Shown: positions 26,614 to 37,500 of the stretch, in pieces | Position numbering within the stretch: the stretch's first letter is position 1 | Layout: the number at the start of each line of letters is the position of its first letter | Assembly: GCF_007827975.1 (NCBI RefSeq) | Contig: NZ_VITT01000008.1 | DNA from: Nitrospirillum viridazoti | GTDB lineage: Bacteria > Pseudomonadota > Alphaproteobacteria > Azospirillales > Azospirillaceae | Length of the DNA stretch: 64,000 nucleotides | Direction: 5' to 3' (one strand) | The notes under the pieces: generated by a model | Seen by the model: the letters and a program-made list of their open reading frames with translations, nothing else | Databases searched by the model: none | Told to the model about the DNA's origin: nothing | Program-made: the position numbers and the translations under genes

Positions 26614-26663
26614 GGGTTTCGCCTCGACAGCCGCCGGGCCGGCCGCCCGGCGGCCGTGCCGCG

Positions 26664-28502
26664 TCAATAGCTCAGCGTCACCGAGACGTGGCCGAGTTCC
26701 CCTTTTTCCGTGGCGCCCGGCAGCTTGCGCAGCTGCCAGCCGTAGGCGAACTTCACCGTCAGATAGGTGCCGTAGGTGTAGCCCAGGCCCACACCGGTGC
26801 TGGCCAGGTTGACGTTGTCACTTTCCCCGGCCGGGATGTTGCGGTTCCACAGGCTGCCGTAATCGAAGAAGGCCAGCAGCTGCAGGGCGTCATCGGGGCC
26901 GCGCTGCACCAGCTTGAAGGCGCGGCTGCGCAGCTCCGTGCTGATCAGCACGCCCTGGTCACCGTTCACCGCGCGCTCGTCGTAGCCACGCAGGATGTCG
27001 GCGCCACCAGCGCCCAGCTGCTCGGTGTCCAGCAGGGCGCGGTTGCTCAGCTGCCCCACCACGCGGGTGGCCCACACCGCGTCCTCCGGTAGCTTGATCA
27101 GTCGGTTCAGCTCGCTGCGGACATAAAGATAATCGGCCTTGGCGCCCAGACGGCCGGACTGGTTGTCACCCGGCTGGAAGGCGGCGTTGGTGTTGTCCCC
27201 GGTCAGGCCGCCGGGGCTCCACACCAGGGTGTTGCTCCATCCCGTGCTGCCCCAGGCGTCACCCAGGGTGGCGTTGTAGTTGGCGGAGAACTGGTTGATC
27301 TCCGTCGCCGTGCGCGAAATCTGGACGCCGCCGAAGGCCAGGTTGTTGTTGGTGGTCTTGAAGTCGTAGCCGAATTCCAGCTGGTGGGTGAAATCCGGCG
27401 TCCGCGCCAACGGGATTTGATAGCGCAGGCTGGCCTGGCCGCTCTTGCCCACCAGGCCGAAATCGTTGCCCACATTGGGCACGCTTTCCTCATAGCTGCC
27501 GAAGATCATCAGTCGGTCCTGCCAGGGCAGGGGGGCCAACCAGCTGAGGGAATGGCCGACAAAGGACGCGTTCCGCCCGCCCGGCCGGTCATGCCAGAAA
27601 TCGTTGCTGGTGGTCAGCTGATAGGACAGCTGTTCATCCTGCCAGAAGGCGTTGCCCCAGTTGAAACCCAGGTTCCAGCGATCGCGGCCCGTGCTGGGCG
27701 CGCCGCTGTTGTCATAGCCGGCGTAGACCCGCAAGGGGAAGCGGTCGCGGGTGGACAGCACCAGGTCGGTGGTGCCTGGGGTGGCACCTGGGCGGTAGAC
27801 CAGATCCACCTGGCGGAAGGGGTTTTCGTTCAGGCCGTTGACCTCGCGCAGCAGGCGCTCCCCCTCCACCCGGTCGCCGGGGCCGACGCTGATATGACGG
27901 GTCAGCAGGGCGCTGTCGAACCACTCGTTGCCCTCGGCCGCCACCTGGCCCACCGTGAATTCGCGCACCACCACCTGCACGGTGCCGTTGTCGATGTCCT
28001 GTTCCGGCACCAGCACGTCGACCAGCGGGTGATCGTTGTCGCGGTAGAAGGCGACGATGCGGCGGGCCAGATCATTCAGGTCCGCCAGGCGCAGGGGCTT
28101 GCCGATATAGGCCTCGGCGATGGGGCGGAAGCCGGGCCGGTCCAGGATGTCGATGCCGCCGGTGTCCACGCCGGTGACGGTGCTGCCGTGCGGCTTGACG
28201 GCGGCCGGCGAGGGCACGAAGGCCAGGCCCTTCAGCTGAGGCAGGATCACCCGGTCTGACTCGGGCGCGGGGGCGGCCGGCATGGGCGGCTGTGGCGCCT
28301 GGTCCACCGGCGCCTTGGCGGGCGGCTCCTTGGGCGCGATGCGCTCATAGCTTTGCGCCTGCGCCCGCAGGGACGTCAGCGACAGGCCGGCCAAGAGCAG
28401 GGCGGTGAGAACGCGTGCCGGGGGGACGGGCATGGAATTCCTGGGCATGGAGGCGGTCGTGGGAGAAAGGAGGGCGGGCGTGGAGGCGGAGGGGATGGTC
28501 AT
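26664..28502 (-). CDS. Two-partner secretion outer membrane transporter (FhaC/ShlB/HecB family)
   Basis: About 612 residues. After a signal peptide (RVLTALLLAGLSLTSLRAQA) come a Pro-rich linker, POTRA domains (from ILPQLKGLAFVPSP through VRVYAGY-like strands) and a 16-strand barrel. The barrel holds the substrate-conducting L6 loop motif LRGYDERAVNGDQG, equivalent to VRGY in FhaC, and ends in an aromatic C-terminus, HVSVTLSY. It exports the giant adhesin encoded immediately upstream, whose stop lies 8 bases before this start. Two alternative starts exist: GTG at 28520, overlapping the adhesin stop, and ATG at 28448. Confidence 0.9.
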   Translation of the reverse strand: MTIPSASTPALLSPTTASMPRNSMPVPPARVLTALLLAGLSLTSLRAQAQSYERIAPKEPPAKAPVDQAPQPPMPAAPAPESDRVILPQLKGLAFVPSPAAVKPHGSTVTGVDTGGIDILDRPGFRPIAEAYIGKPLRLADLNDLARRIVAFYRDNDHPLVDVLVPEQDIDNGTVQVVVREFTVGQVAAEGNEWFDSALLTRHISVGPGDRVEGERLLREVNGLNENPFRQVDLVYRPGATPGTTDLVLSTRDRFPLRVYAGYDNSGAPSTGRDRWNLGFNWGNAFWQDEQLSYQLTTSNDFWHDRPGGRNASFVGHSLSWLAPLPWQDRLMIFGSYEESVPNVGNDFGLVGKSGQASLRYQIPLARTPDFTHQLEFGYDFKTTNNNLAFGGVQISRTATEINQFSANYNATLGDAWGSTGWSNTLVWSPGGLTGDNTNAAFQPGDNQSGRLGAKADYLYVRSELNRLIKLPEDAVWATRVVGQLSNRALLDTEQLGAGGADILRGYDERAVNGDQGVLISTELRSRAFKLVQRGPDDALQLLAFFDYGSLWNRNIPAGESDNVNLASTGVGLGYTYGTYLTVKFAYGWQLRKLPGATEKGELGHVSVTLSY

Positions 28503-28510
28503 GGCGCGTT

Positions 28511-31500
28511 TCAGCGCCACCGCTTGGCGATGTCGAATTCCGTCTCATCCGTCCCATCCTGGTGGGCGGCGGAGAAGGTCGAGGTGTTGGTGATGGTGCC
28601 GCTGGCCGTGGCGGGTGGCGCCAGGTAGATGACGCGATAGTTGCCCTGGGAGTAGTCTGCCCCGACCAGCGGCTGGGTGGGGGTGAAGGGCACTTTGCCG
28701 GAGGGCTGGTCCACGAAGTGGGTGGAGGACGGCACCTCCGGCAGCACCAGGGGCGGCGACGTGTCCGCCTGCACCGTCAGGGTGCCGGCGACGTAGCTGA
28801 TGAGGTAATTGCCGGACGTGAGGCCGCCCGGCGTGATCGTGTAGGTGCCGGCCGCCGTCCCGCCACCATTGTAGACCAGGGCGCCGCCTAAAACCGACGC
28901 CGTCTCGCCATTCACGAAGCCGCTGTAACTGGCGCTGTAGGCCGGCGTGCCGCCGAAAGCGATGGTGACGTCGTTGGCGGTGACGGTTAGCGGTGCGCGG
29001 TTCACCGTCAGCGTGCCCGCCGCATAGCTGATGTCGTAGTTGGCAGCGGTGAGACCGCCGGGGGTGAGGGTGTAGCTGCCGGCGTTGGTGCCCGCCCCGC
29101 TGATGGCCAAGCTGCCGCCAAAGACCGACGCCGTGTCACCGTTGACGAAGCCGCTGTAGCTGGCGCCCAGGGTGGGCGTCTGGCCATAGGTGACGGTGGT
29201 GGTGTCGGCGGTGACGGTCAGGGCGGCCTTGTTCACCGTCAGGGTGCCTGCGACATAGCTGATGTCGTAGTTGGCGCTGGTGAGGCCGCCGGGGGTAAGG
29301 GTGTAGCTGCCGGCGTTGGTGCCGGCGCCGCTGACCTTCAGGGTGCCGCCCAGGACCGACGCCGTCTCGCCGTTGACGAAGCCGCTGTAGCTGGCGCCCA
29401 GGGTGGGCGTCTGGCCATAGGTGACGGTGGTGTTATTGGCGGTGACGGTCAGGGCCGCCTTGTTCACCGTGAGGGTGCCGGCGACATAGCTGATGTCGTA
29501 GTTTGCGCTGGTGAGGCCGCCGGGGGTGAGGGTGTAGCTGCCGGCGCTGGTGCCGGCGCCGCTGACCGTCAGGGTGCCGCCCAAGACCGATGCCGTCTCG
29601 CCGTTGACGAAGCCGCTGTAGCTGGCGCCCAGGGTGGGCGTCTGGCCATAGGTGACGGTGGCGTTGTTGGCGGTGACGGTCAGGGCGGCCTTGTTCACCG
29701 TCAGGGTGCCCGCGACATAGCTGATGGCCGAGCCGTCCGTCGTGGTGGCCCCGCTGGCCGTGATGGTGTAGCCGCCGACGTTGGCGCCGCTGCCGGCCCC
29801 GGTGGAGGTGAGCGTGGGGGTGGTTCCGAGGCTGCTGCCGCCCAGATAGGCGTGCGTCACGCCGGTCGCGCCGCCGGACAGCGTGTAGGCCAGCGCGCCG
29901 CTGACATCCTGGCCGTAGGTCTTGGTCACGGCGCTGGCCGTGATCACCAAGGTGGGCTGTTCCGCGAAGACATAGCGGTTGCCGCCGACCGCCACCGTGC
30001 CGGACGCCAGGGTGCGGTTCCACAGCGCGGTGTTGCCGCTGTCCAGGTTACCGAAGGTGTCGCCGGCGGAGGTGGCGGAATAGACCAGCCAGCGGCCGCT
30101 GGCGGCGGTGATGCCGCTGGAGCCGGCGGTGTTGATGAAGGCACCGGTGGTCGACAAGGTGACGGCATCGCCGGTGGCTTGGCTGGTGACCGCGTTGGCC
30201 AAGGTCAGCGTTCCGCTGGTGGTGATGGTAACGCCACCGGTGGCGCTGATGCCGCTGATACCGCCGGCGGTGCCGATGGTCAGGGCGCCAGCGTTGGTGA
30301 AGGCCATGGCGCCCCCGGCGGTGGCCGCCAGGGTGCCGACGCTGTTGGCCTGGGTCAGGGTGATGGCGCCGCCGGCGTTCAGGCCCAGGCTGCCCACGGT
30401 GATGGTGGCGCTGCTGGCCTGGGTGATGGTGCCACCGGCCTCCAGCACCAGGGTATTGGCATGGGCCGGGGCGATGGCGGCGCTGATGACGATGTCGCCG
30501 GACACGGGCGGATCCACCACCAGGGTGCCGGCGGTGACGCGGTCCAGTTCCGCCGCCGATAGCTCCAGCGTGCCGGCAGTGGCATCGCTGGTGCTGCCCA
30601 GGTCGACAGTCCAGCCGCTGGTGACCGGGGCCAGGGTGACGGTGCCGCCGCCTGTGGCACTCACGGCGCTGGACAGGTTCATGCGGTCGGCGGTCAGGGT
30701 GACACCAGTACCGGATATGGCCTGGGACACGGTCAACAGGCCGCCGGCCCCAGCCGTCAGCTGTGCCGTGGTGATGGCGGTGACGCCGCTCAGGCCGTCG
30801 ACGGTGCCCACGGTCAAGGCGCCTGAATCCTTGAAGCTCACGCTGCCGGCGCTGGTGGTGGCCGCCAGGGTGCCGACGCTGTTGGCGGCGGTGGCCAAGC
30901 CGATGTCGCCGGCGGCGCGCACGGCCAGGTTGGTGGCGGTGATGGCGGCGCCGCTGGACTGGGTGATGGCGCCGCCCGTGGCCAGGGACAGGGTGGTGAC
31001 ATTAGTGGGCGCGATGGCGCCGGCGATGGTGTAGCCGGCGGTTTCGCTGATGTCCGTGCGGCCGATGACCAGGGTGCCGGCGGTGACGCCGTTGATGCCG
31101 GCAGCGCTCAGCACGTCGGCGCCCGTCACGCTGCCGCCCACGGCCAGGGCGCGGTCGGCGGATTGCTGGCGCAGGGTCACCGTGCCCGTGGTGGTGATCG
31201 TGGGGGCCGCGCCGCTGGACAGGGCGAAGTCGTCGCTGGTCAGCGTGATGGCGCCGGTCTGCGTGCCGCTGCCGAGGCTGGCGGCCGTGCTGGCGCCGTC
31301 GCCCAGCACCAGGCCGGCACCGGTGGTGCCGCTGCCCGTCAGGGCGATGGCGCCGCTGGTGGTGCTGACCGTTTCGCCGTAGAGCCTCAGGCCAATGCCG
31401 CCCGTACCCGTGCCGGTCAGGGTGATGGCGCCGGTGGTGGCGGTCACGCCGCCGCCGTTGACCAGCAGGCCGGTGTTGCCGCCGGGGCCGGCCGCCGCCG

Positions 31501-34500
31501 TGCCGGTCAGGGTGATGGCGCCGGTCGCCGCCTGCACCGTGCTGGACACCAGTTGCAGACCCAGGTGCGCGCCGGCGGCCGTGCTGGTGGTGGCGCTGCC
31601 GGTCAAGGTCAGCGTGCCGCTGCCGCTGGTGGTGAGGCTGCTGTTGTTCAGCGCGATGCCGGAGGAGGTGCCGGTGACGCTGGCCTGCCCGTCACCCTTG
31701 AGGATGGCGTTGCCCCCCTCCAGGCTGATGGCGCTGTTGGTGATGCTGATGGCGGCGTCGTCGGTGGCGCTGGTCCCCGTGCTGTGGGCGTTGCCGGCCG
31801 TCGTGGGGTCGCTGACGACGGCGCCCCCCACCAGGGCCAGGGTGCCGCCCTTGGTCAGGATATTGACGCGGCTGAGGGTGATGCCGCCGGTGCCGCTGCT
31901 GTCGCTGTCGGCGTAGAGGGAAAGGTCCAGCCCGGCGCCGACGATGCCGTTGACGGTAATGGCGCTGGAGGTGCCCTGCAGGGTGACGTTGTTGCCGGCC
32001 ACCAGCGTGAGGGTGCTGGTGCCGCTGCCGGTACCGACCGCAAGGCTGGTGTCGGTGACGGTCAGGTCGCCGCCGGCCGTCAGGGTCAGGGTGCCGCCCG
32101 CCGCCAGGGTGGCGGTATTGGTGGGGGTCGCCACCGTCAGGTTGCCGCCGGCGGTCAGGCTGTTGCTGCCCGTGCCGCTCAGCGTCAGGCCGTTGTAGCT
32201 GCTGCCGCCCGCGGTCACGCTGTCCACGGTGACGGCGCCGGCGGTGACGACGCTGAACGTGGCGCCGTTGGCGGTGAAATGCGTGACCGCGTTGCCCATG
32301 TTGGTCAGGGTGTAGCTGCCGCCCTCCAGCGCCAGGCCGCCAGCGCTGATCGCCTGGGTCTGGGTGACGCTGGTGCTGGCGCCGGTGAAACCCAGGCCGC
32401 CGGTCAGGGTGATGCCGTCGGTGGTGCCCACGCTTCCCACCGCCAGGGCGGTGTTGGAGCCGATCAGGATGGTGCCGGTGTTGGCGGCCAGCGTGCCGAT
32501 GCTGTTGATGCTGTTGCCGCCGGACAGGCTGCCCAGCTGCCAGGAGCCGCCGCTGCCCAGCAGCAGCAGGCTGGGGGTGGTGATGGCGGCCGACTGCGTG
32601 CTGGTGCCGGTGCTGTTCAGCGTAAGCGTGCCGGTGCCGCTGACCGTCAGGGCATCGTCGACGGTGATGGCGTGGCTGCCGGCCTCGATGTCCAGGCTGG
32701 CGTTGGCGGCCAGCGTGATGGTGCCGCCCGACACGGTGTAGAGCAGGCTGGAATCGATCCCGCTGGGCCGGGCGCCGGCCAGCGCGCTGGTGCTGACCGC
32801 CGGGCCGTCGCTGGTCATCTGCACCGTGTTGCCCAGCACGGTCAGGCCCGTGGTGGTGCCGCCGCTGGTGGTCAGGTGCACGGCATTGCCCAGCGTGGTG
32901 TTGCCCAAGGCCGGGTTCAGGTAGGCCACCAGGTTGCCGCCGGTGATGGGGCTGCCGTCGGCCAGGATGTAGTAATAGCCGTTGGCGCCGGCGAAGCCGC
33001 TGCCCAGGCTGGTGCCGTTGGTCAGCGCGCTGACGCGGTTGGCGATGGCGAAGCTGCTGCCGGCGGCGTCGCTGTAGGCGGTGCCGGTGACGATCTGGAC
33101 GCTGCCCGAATGTTCCCAGGTGAAGTAGGGCAGGGTCACGCCGTCGCTCATGCCCCAGACGGGCGTGGTGTAGTCCCACCCGGCACCGGTGAAGGTGCTG
33201 CGCGTCTGCATCTGGGCGGTCGTCTTCCCCGTGACGCCGGAGGTGGTGCCGCCACCCACGCCGACCGACAGGCCGGAGGTTTCGGTATCATAGAAGCTGT
33301 TGCTGGCGGTGCCGGCGTTGCTGCCGATCAGGCCGCCCAGCGTGGTGGTGCCGGTCAGGGCCAGGGCGCCGATGCTGTAGGTCCGGGCCACCGTGCCGCT
33401 GTTGGTGCCAATCAGGCCGCCGGCGGCGGACCCGCTCTTCACCGTGCCCAGCAGCGCCACCTGCGCATAGTCGTCGGTGATGGTGCCGATCAGGCTATTG
33501 ACCAGGTCGACGCTGTTGTTGCCCACCAGGCCGCCCACGGACTGGGCGCTGCCGGCGGCGGTCATGCGGATGCCGCCCAGGGCGTAGCTGTCCTGGATGG
33601 TGCCGTTGCTGTTGCCGACCAGCCCGCCGACATCGGTGCCGCTGGCGGTGATCAGGGTGTCCGCCTTGGCATCCTGCAGCAGGCCGCCGGTGGTGATGGC
33701 ACCGATCAGGCCGCCCACGGTGCTGCCGCCCGAGATGCTGCCCGTCACGGTGATGTGGCTGATGGTGCCGCCGCCGTCGTTGCCCACAAGGGCGCCGACG
33801 CTGCTGCCGCCAGTGATGGAGACGTTGCTGAGCGTCAGATCATGCAGATAGCCAACGCCGGCGGTGGTCGCGAACAGGCCCACGTCGCTGTTACCGGGCA
33901 GATTGACGGTCAGGCCGCTGATGGTATGGCCGCCGCCGTTGAACGTGCCGGTGAAGCTGTCGATGGGGGAGAAGCCGCCGCTGCCCCACACCCCGCCGGT
34001 GGCGGATAGGGCGCTGCCCAGGTCAATGTCGTTGGCCAGGGTATAGCCGATCGTGGGGGCGGTGTTGATCAGCTGCAACTGATGCGCCGTGCGCACGGTG
34101 CCCGACGCTTCGGACCTCAGCATCGGCCGCGTGCCCCCGTCCACCATGTACCAGGTGCCGGACATATCCCAGCCGGCGTTGGAGAAGGTGGTGCTGCTGA
34201 ACGCCTGGGAGCTGGTGATGCCGGTGAAGCCGCTTACGGTCTGGCCCGCGCCGCCGGTGGCGGCGCCGTAGCTCCGGCCTGTGGTGGTGACGTCCCAGAA
34301 CGAATTACTGGCGGTGAATGTCACACTGGATATGCCCACCAGGCCGCTGGTGTAGATGCTGCCGCTGGTGCTGCTGACCCGGCCGCTGGCGTAGCTGTTG
34401 TTGATGCTGGCGCCCACCACCTGGATGATGCCGACCAGCCCGCCGGTTTCCTGAAAGCCGGTGACGTCGCCGGTGGCGTAGGTGTTGGTCAGGCTGGTGC

Positions 34501-37500
34501 CATACAGGTTCCCCACCAGCCCGCCGACCACACTGCCCCCGCCAGTGACGGCGCCACTGGCGCTGGAGGTGGTGATGGCGCCGCTGGCAAGGCCGACCAG
34601 GCCACCGACGTCGGTCCAGCCGCTGACGGAGCCGGAAGCCCAGGACCGGTTGATGGTGCCGGTGCTTTGTCCCACTAGGCCGCCCACGTACAGACCGTGG
34701 CTGCTGGTGCCCGAACTGCTGACCGTGGCGGTGGACCAACTGTCCGCGATGGTGCCATTGGTGAAACCCACCACGCCGCCGATGCTGTCGGCGGTGGCGC
34801 TGACCGTGCCCGACATGCCGGCGAAGCTGATGGCGCCGGTGTCGCTGCCCACGACGCCGCCCACCTGGCTGGCCCCGCTGACCGTGCCGGAAACGGTGAT
34901 GTTGCTGATGGTGGTGCCGCTGGCCGTGCCCACCAGGGCGCCCACGTTGTTGCCGCCGGAGACGGAGACGTTGGTGAGCGCCAGGTTGGCCAGCTTGGCC
35001 GAGGCGGTGGTGGAGGCGAACAGGCCCGTATTGGTGGCGGTACCGGTAATGGTCAGGCCGCTGATGGTATGGCCCTGGCCCGCCACTTCGCCGGAGAAGG
35101 TGGCGATGGGCACGAAGCCGCCGCCCCATATGTCGGCGGTGTTCGCGAGGGGGGTGGCCAGGCCGATGTCATTGGCGATGGTGTAGCGGGCGCTGGGGTT
35201 CAGGGCCACCAATTGCAGTTCATGGGCGTCGCGGATGGTGGTGCTGGCCTCCGCGCGCAGCACCGGGCGGGACAGGCCGGCGGGCAGGTACCAGGTGTTG
35301 CTGAAATCCCAGCCGCTGAAGTTGGATTGGACCGACATCTGCGCGGTGGTGCGGCCGGTGGTGCCGGTGGTAGAGCCGCTACCAACGCCGCCGGACTGGC
35401 CGGTGGTCTGCGTATCCCAATAGGAATTGCTGAAGGTGGCACTGTCGTTCAAGCCCATCAGCCCGCCAACCGTGGTGCCCGGTGCGCTGATGGCGCCGCT
35501 GGCGTAGCTGTTGCTGATGGTGCCGGCGGCGCCCAGGCCCGCCAGGCCGCCGATATAATCGTTAACCCCGCCGCCGGTTTCCCTGATGGTGGCGGTGGAA
35601 TAGCTGTTGGAAATGTTGGTGGAAATAGCCGTCAGGCCGCCCACCAGGGCTTGGCCGCTGATCGCACTGCCGCCGGTGACGGTGATGGTGCCACCGGCGT
35701 AGGACGTGGCGATGGATGTGGCGCTCAGATCGGCGGTGACGCCCAGAACGCCGCCGGCATAAGCCTGCCCGCTTCGGATGAAGCTGAGATTGATGTCGGC
35801 CAGCGAGGTGGAACCGGTGATGGTCCCGCTGTTGTACTGTAACCCGACGATGCCGCCGACGCCGTAGCCGCCACCGCCACTGAAAGTCAGTGTGCCGGTG
35901 ACATAGGCGTTCACGATATGGCCGCCGTTGTTGGCGCCGACCAGCGCGCCGACATGGCTGTCGGCATTGGTGACGGTGATGGCGGCGTTGGTCAGGCTGA
36001 TGTTGTTGAGGGTGCCACTGTTGCCGCCGAACAGGCCGATATAGGTGTTGCTGCCGCCACCATAGGTGATGGTCAGCCCATCGATGGCGTGACCCTGCCC
36101 GTCATAGGTGCCGCTGAAGGAGGTCGAAGGGGTGCCCAAGGGGATGAAGCCGGCGGGGACGCTGCCGGCGGTGGACTTCCAGATGCCGCTGGCGGTCACG
36201 GCCGGCATGCGGATGTCGTTGCTCTGGGTGTAGCTGGCCGTCAGGTCGTGGGCGATCAACTGCAACTGGTGGGCATTGCTGACGGTCAGTGAATATTCCC
36301 ACAGGCCCAAGGGCCGGGTGCCGCCGTCGCTCAACCACCAATCGGTGGTGAAGTTGAAGGCGCCGTAGGCGCTGGTCCTGTAGGCATAGTAGCTGGCCGT
36401 CGAATTCGCCGGATCGCTGCTGACGAAGGTGGCGCTGCTGGTGCTGGCGCCCACGACGGCGCCCACCGCCGCCGCGCGGCCGGTGCTGTAGGTGTCCCAA
36501 TAGCTGCTGGTGATGCCGCCCGCGCTGACGCTGTCGCCGTTGGTGCCCGCCAGGCCGCCGATGCTGCTGGCGCTGCCGCTGCTGAGCGTGACGCTGCCGC
36601 TGGCCCAACTGGTGGTGATCGGGCCGGCGTTGATGCCGACCAGGCCGCCCACGCTGGTCACGCCGGCGACGGCACCGGTGGCGTAACTGGTGGCGATGTT
36701 GCCGCCCTCGGCGATGCCGACCAGGCCGCCGACGGCATCGTTGCCGGTGACGGCGCCGGTGGCGTAGGCGTTGCTGATGGCGGCCCCCTGGCCGGACCCG
36801 ATGAAGCCGCTCGTTCCCACCAGGCCGCCGACCCGGCTCGCGCTGGGTGCGTAGACGGTGCCCAGGGCATAGACGTCGGTCAGCGCGCCGGCGCGCTGCC
36901 AACCGACCAGGCCGCCGATGCCGGTGCCGCTGTAGCCTTTGGGGACGGTGATGGTGACGTCGGTCCAGCTGTTGCTGATCGACTGCTGGTCGTCCTGGCC
37001 GATCAGGCCACCGATGAAGTCGCCATAGCCGGTGATGGAACCGGTGACATGGACGTTGGTGATGGAGCCGCCGTTGTTGGCGCGCCCAACCACACCGCCC
37101 ACACGGTTGGAACCGGTGATGTCCACGTCCTCGAGTCCCAGATTGCTGACCTTGGGACCGTTGTTTGTGGGCGTGTCGCCGAACAGGCCCACCGTGACCG
37201 TGGTGGGACGATTGATGGTAAGCCCGGTGACGGTGTGGCCCTGGCCGTCCAGGGTGCCGGAGAAGCTGTTGATGGGAGCGAAACCAGCGCCGCCGTTCCA
37301 GGCGGCGGTACCGCTGGCGTCGATGTCCCGGCCCAGGACATAGGTGCCGGACAGATTGGTGGACAAATCCTGCAGGTTCTGGGCGGTGTTCACCAGCATG
37401 TAGGTCGTGAGGGCGCCGGACCCCAGGGTGACGTTGCCGGCGTAGCTGGTGGGCGAGGCGTAGCTGGCCGGATTGTAATAGAGGTTCACCGACCCGCTGC

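Noticed and set aside
28511..28800. Contact-dependent inhibition toxin at the adhesin C-terminus
   Set aside because: No VENN/pretoxin motif or toxin domain and no small immunity gene after it; the transporter gene follows directly.
31163..34009. 948-codon open frame antisense to the giant adhesin
   Set aside because: Low-complexity Ala/Gly/Val translation is the reverse complement of beta-helix repeats; no start site or homology.
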